From assembly GCA_029551145.1 (NCBI GenBank), contig JAKPGA010000032.1, positions 1-64,000 on the forward strand: a stretch of DNA of 64,000 nucleotides, written 5' to 3'. Positions 41,850 to 50,515 of this stretch are shown one piece after another. Position numbers and translations under genes: made by a program. The notes beneath the pieces are model-generated. The model searched no databases. It had not been told where the DNA came from and worked only from the letters and a program-made list of their open reading frames with translations. Source of the DNA: Thermotogota bacterium (GTDB lineage: Bacteria; Thermotogota; Thermotogae; Thermotogales; DSM-5069). Within the stretch, counting starts at the first letter, position 1. Each line of letters opens with the position of its first letter.

Positions 41850-42586
41850 CCCTCCACCCCCTCCGAAAGTATTTTGATCGATGAACTTGTACCTATCCTG
41901 CTGGCTCCAGCCTTTATGAGTTCAACAGCCTGTGAAAAACCTTTGATGCCACCAGATGCCTTGACCAAAAGTTTATCGGAGCACCACTTCAAAAGATGAA
42001 CGTCCTGAGTTGTCGCTCCGGCTGTCCCAAAACCGGTTGAAGTTTTCACAAATTGAGCCCCTGCAAGTTCGCTCAACACACACGCTGCTATCTTTTCCTC
42101 GTCGCTCAGATAGCACGTTTCAATTATAACCTTCACAGGTTTGCTTTGAGCGGCTTCGACAACCGAGCGTATGTCTTCATAAACATAAGTCCACTCCTTT
42201 GATTTGAGCATCCCGACATGAATCACCATGTCGATTTCATCGGCACCAAGCTGTACCAATTCAGCTGTTTCCCTCGCTTTAATGAACTGAGTCGTCGCGC
42301 CGAGCGGAAATCCAACCACGCTGACTACCTTCACCTTACTGCCACTCAGTCTATCGACTGCATGCTTGACAAAAGAAGGGTTTACACAGACACCGTAAAA
42401 GCCGTATTTGATAGCCTCATCACACAGCTTTGAGATCTCTTCAACAGTCGCGATTGGTTTTAGCAAAGTATGTTCGATAGACTGCCTCAGCTCATCGATC
42501 GTTACCTTCCTATCTTTGACTTCAAACTTGTATTCCGTTTTGTATTTCACTATTCTCTCTTCGATCGCATGCTCGATATTGTTCAT
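41846..42586 (-). CDS. deoC: Deoxyribose-phosphate aldolase
   Basis: A 246-residue DeoC that splits deoxyribose-5-phosphate into glyceraldehyde-3-phosphate and acetaldehyde. The Schiff-base Lys lies in FVKTSTGFGTAG and the second Lys in VKASGGIKG. The ATG at 42586 follows GAGGTGG. The acetaldehyde formed is a possible AOR substrate, but the genes are far apart. Confidence 0.97.
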   Translation of the reverse strand: MNNIEHAIEERIVKYKTEYKFEVKDRKVTIDELRQSIEHTLLKPIATVEEISKLCDEAIKYGFYGVCVNPSFVKHAVDRLSGSKVKVVSVVGFPLGATTQFIKARETAELVQLGADEIDMVIHVGMLKSKEWTYVYEDIRSVVEAAQSKPVKVIIETCYLSDEEKIAACVLSELAGAQFVKTSTGFGTAGATTQDVHLLKWCSDKLLVKASGGIKGFSQAVELIKAGASRIGTSSSIKILSEGVEG

Positions 42587-42596
42587 CAAAACCACC

Positions 42597-43145
42597 TCAC
42601 AAACCAAGATCCTTGCTGATTGTCTTCATCGCATCTAAGGAAAGGGACAAGAATTCCTCAAGAGACAACCCCAGCTCTTCACAGCTTTTCATCTGTTCCC
42701 TGCTTGCTCCCTTAGCGAAGAGTTTCTCTTTAAATCTGCGCATCAAAAACTCTGTATCGATAACTGAAAGTGATTTTTCCGGTGTTATCAACGCCGCTGC
42801 AACGATAAAACCTGTCACAGGATCTGCAGCGTAAATGGCTCTTTCCATATTCGTTGCTATTTCTTTCTTCTCACAATGAGCCAATATCGCATCAAGGACG
42901 GGTCTTGGAAGATCATATTCTTTGAGTAATTCGATGCTTTTGTAACCATGACTACCAGGATCATCCTTGGTATAATCATAGTCAAGATCGTGCAACAAAC
43001 CGGCAAGTCCCCAAAGCTCTTCGTCTTCGTTCAGCCTCCGGGCAAGTGCCATCATCACAACTTCGACCGCAAGACAATGCTTGATAAGGTTTTTTGACTT
43101 CACATGCTTTTTCACAAGTTCAAGTGCTTCCTCTCTTTTCAACAT
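42597..43145 (-). CDS. HD-domain phosphohydrolase
   Basis: A 182-residue HD-superfamily protein. Metal ligands are seen as HCLAVE (first His), LLHDLDYDY (HD) and the distal residues near LDAILAHCEK. Small HD proteins of this type are nucleotidases or phosphodiesterases of unknown substrate. It lies ten bases before deoC, which could hint at deoxynucleotide breakdown. Confidence 0.85.
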   Translation of the reverse strand: MLKREEALELVKKHVKSKNLIKHCLAVEVVMMALARRLNEDEELWGLAGLLHDLDYDYTKDDPGSHGYKSIELLKEYDLPRPVLDAILAHCEKKEIATNMERAIYAADPVTGFIVAAALITPEKSLSVIDTEFLMRRFKEKLFAKGASREQMKSCEELGLSLEEFLSLSLDAMKTISKDLGL

Positions 43146-43147
43146 AG

Positions 43148-44359
43148 CTAAGCCCTCCCATAGAGATTTTTACAATGTCTCTCACCGTAGAACAATCTGA
43201 GAAATTCCATGTCTTTGAAGACAATCTGCACGTCTCCAAATTGATCTATCATTTCTAATAGCCTTTTTGCGCCCTCCTTGGGATCACTCACCGATACAAA
43301 ACTCTTACTCGATACATACTGCCCAATGACACCTTTCAGACAAACAGGTCGATTGGTCCTACTTGTGGGAACAAGCATAACAGGACCAGATGAATCGATC
43401 AACTTAGATAGATAACCCTCTGTACCTTTGTAATCTTTCTTGTTAACTGCCTCGCTCAAAAGAAGAATGTGCGCCTGAGGATCGAAGTTCGAGAGAGTTT
43501 CGATCAACTTTCTATCAAAAGAACCTTTGTTCATATAATCAATCGCCTGATTGAGTATGAGAAGCCTTGGGCAGAAGGTGTATTCGTCGTTTTTGGACAC
43601 TTTCACTTTGCACGCAGCATACTTGGCACAGGTATAAGATCTTCTCTGCAGAATATCCGCTATCTTGATTGCCCTTTCTTCATCCTCCATCAGCGCCGAG
43701 ACTAACAACACCAGCAGCTTGTAACCACCTTGCGACACACAGTTCGCAAACAGCGTGGGATTAACCTGTCCCGTATCATAGGCTTCAGCCAAAAGTTCCA
43801 CATAAGGATTCTTCAAACTGCCAGCGGCAGATTTGAAAAGCATTCCTGCCTCGCGCGATTTACCAGCAAACAGCAAAACTTCAGCGACCGATAACAGTAC
43901 AACAGGTGACGATGGATATTCCTTCAATGATCTTTTGAGAGCTTCCGCGGGCACTTTACATGTTTCATACAACATTCTTGTCAAATCCAGCGCTTCGAAA
44001 TAGGCATTTTTTTGCTCGACAGGATGTCGTTTTGCAAAATCACCCGCTATCAAAGATTCCAGTTGTTCCAAAAAGATTTGATGCACTCTATCATCAATCT
44101 GTCCGATTTTCTTGTGTATTGAACGTTGTATGAGGGAATCGTCCTCGCCATAAGTGAAGTAGTTGAGGTCATAAATGGACCATATATCTTCAACTGGAAC
44201 TTTCAGTTCCTCTTCGAAGACAATCTTTGGTTTGACCGGTGGAATATCTTTTTTCGGCGGTTGCTCCTTAGGCCTTGCCCCTTTTTTCTGAAGGTCTTTT
44301 TCCAGTTCCATCTTGAGTCTGAGCAGATTCAAAATCCTTTCGTCCTTCTCTTCCTCCAT
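43148..44359 (-). CDS. Hypothetical protein, 403 residues
   Basis: No family was recognised. The protein has a charged N-terminal helix (residues 1-30, EEEKDERILNLLRLKMELEK), a Pro/Lys-rich linker, and a long helical region with TPR-like pairs (SPVVLLSVAEVLLFAGKSRE, GMLFKSAAGSLKNPYVELLA). Four Cys occur in a TCAKYAACK...FCPRL stretch near residue 260. It has no signal peptide. A GGAGG site precedes ATG 44359, which lies 92 bases inside the end of radC. It is probably a cytoplasmic scaffold, which is a guess. Confidence 0.7.
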   Translation of the reverse strand: MEEEKDERILNLLRLKMELEKDLQKKGARPKEQPPKKDIPPVKPKIVFEEELKVPVEDIWSIYDLNYFTYGEDDSLIQRSIHKKIGQIDDRVHQIFLEQLESLIAGDFAKRHPVEQKNAYFEALDLTRMLYETCKVPAEALKRSLKEYPSSPVVLLSVAEVLLFAGKSREAGMLFKSAAGSLKNPYVELLAEAYDTGQVNPTLFANCVSQGGYKLLVLLVSALMEDEERAIKIADILQRRSYTCAKYAACKVKVSKNDEYTFCPRLLILNQAIDYMNKGSFDRKLIETLSNFDPQAHILLLSEAVNKKDYKGTEGYLSKLIDSSGPVMLVPTSRTNRPVCLKGVIGQYVSSKSFVSVSDPKEGAKRLLEMIDQFGDVQIVFKDMEFLRLFYGERHCKNLYGRA

Positions 44360-45017
44360 TCACATTAACCTCCAATAAGCCATTTGCTCTGAAACTGTAA
44401 TAACTCTCCCTGCCCACTATCACGTGATCTATCAATCTGATACCAAGTATATCACCTGCATTGGCTATCAATTGTGTTGCCTTTTTGTCTTCTTCGCTTG
44501 GTGTGGGATCTCCAGATGGATGATTGTGAACGATAATCACCGCATTTGCGTTCGACCTAACCGCGATCCTAAAGACCTCAGTGGGATGAAAAAGGGTTTG
44601 ATTGTTTGTCCCCTCGGTGATGTCTTTGTGAAAAACCACAAAGAGTTTGCTATCAACAATAATAACACGCAAGACTTCTCTTTCAAACAATCTCATATCG
44701 TGACAGTATTCAAAAACAGAATCGGGTTTTCCCAGTACAATGCGGGTGTCTGAAAGCTCCTTATACAATCTCTTGCCAAGTTCCAGTGCGGCCTTCAGAG
44801 AGGTTGCCTTCGCAACCCCAATTCCACTAACAGAGGCTATTTCTTCAAGTTCGGCATTGGACAGAGTTCTGAGTGATTCATCAAACCTTGCATACAGTTC
44901 TTCTGCAAGTTGGAGGACATCCTTGCCCTTTTTGCCAGTCCTCAAAAGTATCGCTATGAGCTCCTGCTCAGACAGCCCTTCAGAACCAACCTTCATCATT
45001 CGTTCTCTCGGTTTCAG
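44268..45017 (-). CDS. radC: RadC/JAMM-domain protein
   Basis: A 249-residue RadC-family protein. A helix-hairpin-helix region (IASVSGIGVAKATSLKAA) precedes the JAMM metal motif VHNHPSGDPTPSEED. Despite its name the family's function is unclear. The conserved N-terminus (KPRERMMKVGSEGLSEQEL) begins before the first ATG (44999), so I start at CTG 45017, placed after GGATGGTGG. Starting at ATG 44999 would cut the conserved PRER motif. The C-terminus extends about 35 residues past the usual end and overlaps the next gene by 92 bases. Confidence 0.88.
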   Translation of the reverse strand: MKPRERMMKVGSEGLSEQELIAILLRTGKKGKDVLQLAEELYARFDESLRTLSNAELEEIASVSGIGVAKATSLKAALELGKRLYKELSDTRIVLGKPDSVFEYCHDMRLFEREVLRVIIVDSKLFVVFHKDITEGTNNQTLFHPTEVFRIAVRSNANAVIIVHNHPSGDPTPSEEDKKATQLIANAGDILGIRLIDHVIVGRESYYSFRANGLLEVNVNGGREGRKDFESAQTQDGTGKRPSEKRGKA

Positions 45018-45576
45018 AATTCCACCATCCTTTTTTGTAGAAATACTCCCACAGATCAGAGATCGGCAAACCTATCACGACATATGGGTCACCAACGATA
45101 GATTCAATGAATATGCCACCAAGATCTTGTAAACCATAGGACCCAGCCTTGCCCATAGAATAGTTTCGAGCGTAGTGCTCAACTATCTGCTCAGGCAGAT
45201 TTCTGAACTTAACTCGTGCCGTCTGCGTTTTGAGCCACACCTCACCTACACTGACTACTGCTATACATGTGTGAACTGAATGCCATCTTCCAAGCAGACT
45301 ACATAGTTGAGATTTGGCATCGGAGAAATCCCTCGGTTTGCCAAGAATAACACCATCAACCTCTACGACCGTGTCAGCACCTATAACCACAGCATCTGTT
45401 GATCCATCGAAAACATTCAAAGCTTTCAAAAGTGCCAGTTTCTCAACTGTGTGGATGGCACTTTCGTCGTGCGTTTCTCGGATTCTGGGGACTACTATCT
45501 CGAAATCTTTGAACAGCGTGCTTAGTATCTTCTTCCTGCGCGGAGACGAAGACGCCAAAATCAGTCTTTTGAACAC
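44980..45576 (-). CDS. maf: Maf nucleotide pyrophosphatase
   Basis: A 198-residue Maf/YceF-family enzyme that hydrolyses non-canonical or modified nucleoside triphosphates. Signatures are LILASSSPRRKKIL at the start, IGADTVVEVDG and the SYGLQDLGG stretch. It starts at GTG 45576 after AAAGGTG, which lies 134 bases inside the preceding gene. The end overlaps radC by 20 to 38 bases, depending on the radC start. Confidence 0.94.
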   Translation of the reverse strand: MFKRLILASSSPRRKKILSTLFKDFEIVVPRIRETHDESAIHTVEKLALLKALNVFDGSTDAVVIGADTVVEVDGVILGKPRDFSDAKSQLCSLLGRWHSVHTCIAVVSVGEVWLKTQTARVKFRNLPEQIVEHYARNYSMGKAGSYGLQDLGGIFIESIVGDPYVVIGLPISDLWEYFYKKGWWNSETERTNDEGWF

Positions 45577-46048
45577 GAGGAATCACCTTTCCAGCTATAT
45601 ATGCATTTGCAAAGGCACCGGGCAAACCAAGTACCATCATGTAAGGAAAAAGCCAGAAAATCGCCTTGCTACCGACAAAAACCACACCTACACAGGTCTG
45701 TACGAAATTGTTGGTCACACTACCCAGAATGCTCACGCCCACAAGTCCAAAGACCTTTGTTTTGAATGCCACTGCTTCAATAAGAGCCGCCGAAACTGAC
45801 CCCAAAACACTCATGAAAAAGGCCACATCCAAAAAATGTCCTGTGACCAAAGAGCCCACAAAACTCTTCCCAATCGCTACCAACAAGCCTTCCCTCGCAC
45901 CAAAAAGAGCTATCGACAAAAGCACAACGAAATTCGAAAACCCCCATTTCCCATTGGGAAAAGGAAAGGGAATAAAGCTTTCGACGACATAGATCGCAAT
46001 GCCCAAAGATATGAAAAGAGAATTCAATGCCACTCTTCGACTTCTCAC
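45443..46048 (-). CDS. Gx transporter/heptaprenyl diphosphate synthase component I family
   Basis: A 201-residue membrane protein with five or six segments and the family stretch FPNGKWGFSNFVVLLSIALFGAREG. The family is named for a heptaprenyl synthase component but its members look like small ECF-type transporters. The GTG at 46048 overlaps the previous stop by four bases (GTGA). The normal family end lies near IAGKVIPR; here the frame stays open for 44 more codons, inside maf. That tail is soluble and charged and may be a lost stop codon. Confidence 0.82.
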   Translation of the reverse strand: MRSRRVALNSLFISLGIAIYVVESFIPFPFPNGKWGFSNFVVLLSIALFGAREGLLVAIGKSFVGSLVTGHFLDVAFFMSVLGSVSAALIEAVAFKTKVFGLVGVSILGSVTNNFVQTCVGVVFVGSKAIFWLFPYMMVLGLPGAFANAYIAGKVIPRVQKTDFGVFVSAQEEDTKHAVQRFRDSSPQNPRNARRKCHPHS

Positions 46049-46392
46049 CAAGTCATCACATCCACTTCACTCTTGCCGACGAACTTCACCACGACTTTGT
46101 TCGGGACACAGACTATTGTTCCATTCGGCCCTACCTTGCCTGTCCTTTCGCAGATCTTCAGAGGACAGTCGCTGTTTTCCACGTGAACCTTTCCATCTGC
46201 CAAGACTATGTCCATCACATGTCTGTCCTTCGATCTCAACTCATATCTGCCGTCTTGCCTCAACACCATGACCAACTGCCCATCTTTCCAAACCTCAACA
46301 TATCCAGAAAGATGGTCACTTTGCCCAAGAAGCCAAAACAACAAGAAAGAAATCACTATGACAATGACTACAACAATATCGACAACTTTCAA
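46045..46392 (-). CDS. NusG domain II-like membrane-anchored protein
   Basis: A 115-residue protein with one N-terminal membrane segment (VVDIVVVIVIVISFLLFWLL) and an extracytoplasmic NusG-II (DUF1312) domain that ends GTIVCVPNKVVVKFVG and holds two Cys (NSDCPLKICERTG). I favour TTG 46392 because AAGGTAAG precedes it; ATG 46413 has no ribosome site. This family is often found beside apbE and HepI-like genes, as here. Its role is unknown. Confidence 0.82.
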   Translation of the reverse strand: MKVVDIVVVIVIVISFLLFWLLGQSDHLSGYVEVWKDGQLVMVLRQDGRYELRSKDRHVMDIVLADGKVHVENSDCPLKICERTGKVGPNGTIVCVPNKVVVKFVGKSEVDVMTW

Positions 46393-46396
46393 GATC

Positions 46397-47449
46397 TTAC
46401 CTTGGCCGTTCATAGACTGAAAACGACGGTGATCTGTGAATTGTCCCATCGCCATCAACCAGTAAAACACTCCCACCGAGTCGCGGGTATTCCAAAACGA
46501 CGTACTCCCATTCTTGTGCCTTCACAAAGCCTGCTGTGGATAGCACATCGGCAGTCGTTGCGTCCCTCGCGATGACCGTAACAGACTGTGCTCCGCGTGA
46601 AGGATATCCGGTCTTTGGATCAAAGATGTGGTGGTATCTAACCCCATCGACGATGAAATATCTCTCATAATCACCCGATGTTGCTACTGCTCCCTCGGTC
46701 AAGTAAAGATAACCAATCGCCGAGTCGGATTTTCGCGGGTCTCTCACACCGATTACCCATGGTCTGGAACCGAATTTCGGTCCCAAGATTCTTATATCCC
46801 CACCGGCTTCGATGAACCCCGTGCACTTTGGGTCTATCTCTTTGGCTATCTGGTACGCCCTATCGAGTGCGTAACCCTTCGCGATTCCACCGAGATCTAA
46901 CTTCACACCATCGTTCAACTTGATTCTTCTTGTTCTGCTGTCCAGTTCAACCCGTACAACTCCACAGTGCTTCAAGATCTCATCGATCTCAGATTGAGAA
47001 GGCACTTTAGTTGGTACTTTTTCTGCTATCCTGTCAAAACCCCATAGTTTTATTAAATTACCCAACGCTGGATCGAAAGCCCCTTCGGTTATCTGTGAGA
47101 ACTTCATCGCCGCATCGATCAACACAAAACTCTCTTCATCGAGGTCGATCCAGTCATCCGAAGAGTTTATTTTGCTGACAACACTGCTCGGATTGTTCGG
47201 ATCAAACTTCTTATAGACCCTGTCTAATTCATTGAAAATGATCTCAGCCAGGTTCTTTGAGCCTTTCTTAGAAGACACAACGATCCTACAATACGTACCC
47301 AACGTGAATCCCGTGTATTCATAGTAACTTGGGGGTGTACGAACAAAAATCATCACTAAAAGAGCTACCACAATCGAAATTCCAATCAAGAAAACTGCAA
47401 AAACAAGGCTGTTGATTTTCAAAAGATTCTTGCTATCTTTCTTCCACAC
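46397..47449 (-). CDS. apbE: FAD:protein FMN transferase
   Basis: A 350-residue ApbE/FmnA that attaches FMN to Thr/Ser of exported or membrane flavoproteins. Conserved parts are GFTLGTYCRIVV, VKLDLGGIAKGYALDRA, FIEAGGDIRILG, HIFDPKTGYPSRGAQ and the metal-binding DATTADVLSTAG. One N-terminal membrane segment anchors it outside. GTG 47449 is six bases after AGGTG; another GTG at 47458 is possible. It overlaps the radical SAM gene by about 30 bases. No FMN-acceptor protein is in the window. Confidence 0.95.
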   Translation of the reverse strand: MWKKDSKNLLKINSLVFAVFLIGISIVVALLVMIFVRTPPSYYEYTGFTLGTYCRIVVSSKKGSKNLAEIIFNELDRVYKKFDPNNPSSVVSKINSSDDWIDLDEESFVLIDAAMKFSQITEGAFDPALGNLIKLWGFDRIAEKVPTKVPSQSEIDEILKHCGVVRVELDSRTRRIKLNDGVKLDLGGIAKGYALDRAYQIAKEIDPKCTGFIEAGGDIRILGPKFGSRPWVIGVRDPRKSDSAIGYLYLTEGAVATSGDYERYFIVDGVRYHHIFDPKTGYPSRGAQSVTVIARDATTADVLSTAGFVKAQEWEYVVLEYPRLGGSVLLVDGDGTIHRSPSFSVYERPR

Positions 47450-48408
47450 TTTTTGCACCTACCCTCAGAGTCCAATGCCGTGATTTGAACATCGTAACCT
47501 TGCCTTTTAACAACAACCTCCCCGCAGTCTGGACAAATGGTGTTTTCGTACCGCATATCCCAGAGGTTACCAATATAAACAAAATCAAGGTATTGACGCG
47601 CCATATTGTACAGATCGATCAACTCTTCTGGATTTGTCGGGGGATTGGACATCTTGTAGTTGGGAAAATAACGAGATAGATGGAGTGGCAACGATCTGCT
47701 CAAGCTCGAGAGCCATTTGAATTCATTTTCAAGCTGTTCTTTGTCATCATTCAAACCCGGCACAATCAAAGTCGTAACCTCTACATGAATTCCACACCCT
47801 AAGGACCTCTCAATGGTGTATTTCACAGTTTTCAAGTCTCCACCCAAGCGACGATAGACATCCTCATCAAAAGCCTTTAGATCGATATTCATAGCGTGAA
47901 TGGACTGAATTAACAGATTGAGTGGACCTTTCTCCACAAGGCCATTCGTTACCAAGACATTGTACAACCCTTCTTTGGTTGCTATCCTCGACGTGTCAAG
48001 AACGAACTCGAACCAAACAAATGGTTCGTTGTAGGTGTAGGCGATTCCTTTGGACCCACGTTCGGTTGCGATAGCCACTATTTGTTCTGGTAGAACCCGT
48101 TTTGTCGGAGCCATCTGTTGGGAGATCTCCCAATTCTGGCAGAAGGCACATTTCATATTGCACCCAAAGCTTCCAATGGAGAGTATCTTGTCAGAGGGAT
48201 TGAAATGGAACAGAGGCTTTTTCTCTATTGGATCAATCGCAATCGACGTGATCTGGCCGTAGTTCATCAATTCCATGATGCCATCTTGATTTTTCCGAGT
48301 CAGACAGAATCCCATCTGTCCCTCATCCAAAACACAATGGTGAGGGCACAGTTCACACCTCACTTTTCCATCACCAAGACTAGTGAAATAGAGCGCCATT
48401 TTCTGCAC
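47419..48408 (-). CDS. AmmeMemoRadiSam system radical SAM enzyme
   Basis: A 329-residue radical SAM enzyme of the AmmeMemoRadiSam class. The [4Fe-4S] ligands are in GCNMKCAFCQNW (CxxxCxxC). An N-terminal Cys cluster (CELCPHHCVLDEGQMGFC) and a C-terminal CPDCGEVV...CKKCG zinc-type pair flank the core. The system's chemistry is unknown; the three components A, Memo and radical SAM are often linked. GTG 48408 follows GGGGTGATCGA. Component A is directly upstream; no Memo gene is in the window. Confidence 0.93.
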   Translation of the reverse strand: MQKMALYFTSLGDGKVRCELCPHHCVLDEGQMGFCLTRKNQDGIMELMNYGQITSIAIDPIEKKPLFHFNPSDKILSIGSFGCNMKCAFCQNWEISQQMAPTKRVLPEQIVAIATERGSKGIAYTYNEPFVWFEFVLDTSRIATKEGLYNVLVTNGLVEKGPLNLLIQSIHAMNIDLKAFDEDVYRRLGGDLKTVKYTIERSLGCGIHVEVTTLIVPGLNDDKEQLENEFKWLSSLSRSLPLHLSRYFPNYKMSNPPTNPEELIDLYNMARQYLDFVYIGNLWDMRYENTICPDCGEVVVKRQGYDVQITALDSEGRCKKCGRKIARIF

Positions 48409-48419
48409 TCGATCACCCC

Positions 48420-48944
48420 TCAGTGATATCTTTCCACGGTGAATCTATATATACTGACCTTCTCGTCATGAAAAATGCCTGCCTTCCGTTTTGCGATAGC
48501 GAGTTGCTGCTCAACTGTGTCAACACCTGCCAGATCCGGCAACAGAAGACCTCTCTTAAAACCACTGACGACTATCACTCCGTATTTTCTCGGGTCGAGT
48601 TGGTCAATATCCGATACCTTTTCAGGCTCGCTCAAGATGTCAACGCTCACCTCAATCTCATCGAGCTCTTCTTCAGCAACAGGTGCAAATCGTGGATCTT
48701 CCGTTGCTGCAGCTATCGCGTTATCTCTTATCTCCTCAGCCAGGTTTGCTCTCACTGGTAGATATGTACCTATACATCCTCGCAAACTGCCATCCAATTT
48801 GTGCAAACTCACAAAAGCACCAGACTTCCTTTCCAAAAGTTCTTTCGGTGCCCCATCTTTCAAAGGGTCCACCATCGAATGATCTCTTACCCAGTGCTCA
48901 ATGCTCTTGATGGCCCATTTGACGTAGGGATGTTCCCCCTTCAT
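48420..48944 (-). CDS. AmmeMemoRadiSam system protein A (AMMECR1 family)
   Basis: A 174-residue AMMECR1-domain protein. The conserved [19 protein letters not shown] and the [20 protein letters not shown] block are present. It is the presumed partner of the downstream radical SAM enzyme; its biochemical role is not known. The two genes are 11 bases apart. Confidence 0.95.
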   Translation of the reverse strand: MKGEHPYVKWAIKSIEHWVRDHSMVDPLKDGAPKELLERKSGAFVSLHKLDGSLRGCIGTYLPVRANLAEEIRDNAIAAATEDPRFAPVAEEELDEIEVSVDILSEPEKVSDIDQLDPRKYGVIVVSGFKRGLLLPDLAGVDTVEQQLAIAKRKAGIFHDEKVSIYRFTVERYH

Positions 48945-48948
48945 GTTT

Positions 48949-49749
48949 TTATCCCCCTTCGTGACTGCTCAAAGCAAGCTCTTTTTGAAACCTCTGAAAT
49001 GGCAGAAATTCAAAACCTCCATTGTAGACGACTAAGCTTCCCCCTCTTAACGGCCAAGCCGACACAACCGCCTCTGCGAGGCTGTGGGCAAAACAAAGGT
49101 CTTTTTCAAGAGGCTTGCTCGCAGTCAAAACACCATCGATCTTTACCGAACAATCGTAGTTTTCAAAAGAACCATCCAATGAAATGAGTATCCGATCGCA
49201 AAACACACTCCAAGCAAAATCATGCACTTGCAACATTTTCTCAACAAGAGTTTTGAACCTCGAAGACACGGAAAGAACGATCTTTCTGTTTGAATTTCTT
49301 GACAACTTCTCAAGATGATGTATGCACTCACTCAGTTCATAAGCAACTGTGTCCAAGCCCATCTTGTATGATTCAACATTCAACCCAAAGTCTGCAGAGG
49401 GAATCATAACCGTTCGAACTCCTGCTGAAAAAAGATCATTTGCGATCTGCAAAGAGCCTTCATTACCCACAATGATTAATAGATCGATATCGTGTTTGAG
49501 AAGATTTTGCATCATCCTGTACTTGAAATTCTTTGGTATATTCTCCACAGATGAACTTGAAAGAACCGACCCGCCGAGGTTTTCAAATCTGGATGTCATC
49601 TGTGTGTTCACCGAAACCGATTCGTCGTGATAAAGCCCTTCCCAACCCCTTGAAAAACCTATGACATCATACTGAGAACTTTCCGCAAGTCTGTGAATGA
49701 ATTTGTTGACGCCAGGACAAGCACCTTCAATCAAAAGGCCTATTTTCAC
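48949..49749 (-). CDS. Degenerate phosphofructokinase-like protein
   Basis: A 266-residue protein that follows the fold order of ATP-dependent 6-phosphofructokinase but lacks its active residues. The start [18 protein letters not shown] replaces the GGDxPGxN ATP motif. The catalytic GGDGS loop is GNEGS (about residue 95) and PGTIDND is PSADFGLN (about 117), so the catalytic Asp is missing. The [14 protein letters not shown] helix still matches TIGFDTA. It is also shorter than PFK (about 320). GTG 49749 follows GGGAGGTC. A regulatory or altered sugar-phosphate role is a guess. Confidence 0.7.
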   Translation of the reverse strand: MKIGLLIEGACPGVNKFIHRLAESSQYDVIGFSRGWEGLYHDESVSVNTQMTSRFENLGGSVLSSSSVENIPKNFKYRMMQNLLKHDIDLLIIVGNEGSLQIANDLFSAGVRTVMIPSADFGLNVESYKMGLDTVAYELSECIHHLEKLSRNSNRKIVLSVSSRFKTLVEKMLQVHDFAWSVFCDRILISLDGSFENYDCSVKIDGVLTASKPLEKDLCFAHSLAEAVVSAWPLRGGSLVVYNGGFEFLPFQRFQKELALSSHEGG

Positions 49750-49768
49750 TAAAGACCTCCCATATAAA

Positions 49769-50509
49769 TTATACCCTGTGAAAGCTACCAACAGGTTTTC
49801 GCAAAGGATTTGTAAAACCACGCAGGCTGAAATTTGCGAAATATTTTCTGCATAGACTTGCTATATCCTGTACATCTTCATAACTTGCTGGCGAGAGCCT
49901 GCTGAAGAATGGATCAAGATTATCACCTGTCCTGCAGTTTTGAATTACATAGGTCGGGGCGCCTCGTAACCATTCACAGATTTGGTAGAAATCCTCAATT
50001 GAAAGCAGAGAGGGATGAAAGGTTGTGCGAAACTCATACCTTGGCGCAGAGGATTTTATGATTTCAACTGACTCTTTTATGTTTTGAAGATCCACATTAG
50101 TCCGGCAAACCATAGAGTACTTTCTGAGAGGAGCTTTTATGTCCATCGCTACAAAATCGAGCAGTTTTAGACCAAGCAATCTTTTGAGCATCTGAGGGTT
50201 TGTACCATTTGTATCTAATTTCACTTTCAGATTCAATCTTTTTATGTCATCAATCATCGATTCAAGATCCGCACAAAGAGTTGGCTCACCACCTGTGAAA
50301 CATACTCCATCGATCATTCGACGATTTGCATCCAGCCACTCCACTATTTCCCCCCATGCGATTTGCTCAAGCGAGCCGTTCTTGTTGATCAGGTCTTTGT
50401 TATGACAGTATGGACACCTGAAGTTGCATCCCGCTATGAACAGGGTACTGCACAAATGATCGGGATAATCCAACAGGCTGACTCTGATCCAGCCTTGAAC
50501 TGAGTACAT
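49769..50509 (-). CDS. nrdG: Anaerobic ribonucleotide reductase activating protein
   Basis: A 246-residue radical SAM activase with cluster ligands GCNFRCPYCHNKD (CxxxCxxC). It cuts S-adenosylmethionine to create the glycyl radical in NrdD, encoded just upstream. The ATG at 50509 follows GAGTGA, part of the nrdD stop region. It is longer than E. coli NrdG (about 154) and belongs to the larger archaeal/thermophile form. Confidence 0.92.
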   Translation of the reverse strand: MYSVQGWIRVSLLDYPDHLCSTLFIAGCNFRCPYCHNKDLINKNGSLEQIAWGEIVEWLDANRRMIDGVCFTGGEPTLCADLESMIDDIKRLNLKVKLDTNGTNPQMLKRLLGLKLLDFVAMDIKAPLRKYSMVCRTNVDLQNIKESVEIIKSSAPRYEFRTTFHPSLLSIEDFYQICEWLRGAPTYVIQNCRTGDNLDPFFSRLSPASYEDVQDIASLCRKYFANFSLRGFTNPLRKPVGSFHRV

Positions 50510-50515
50510 AGGCAA

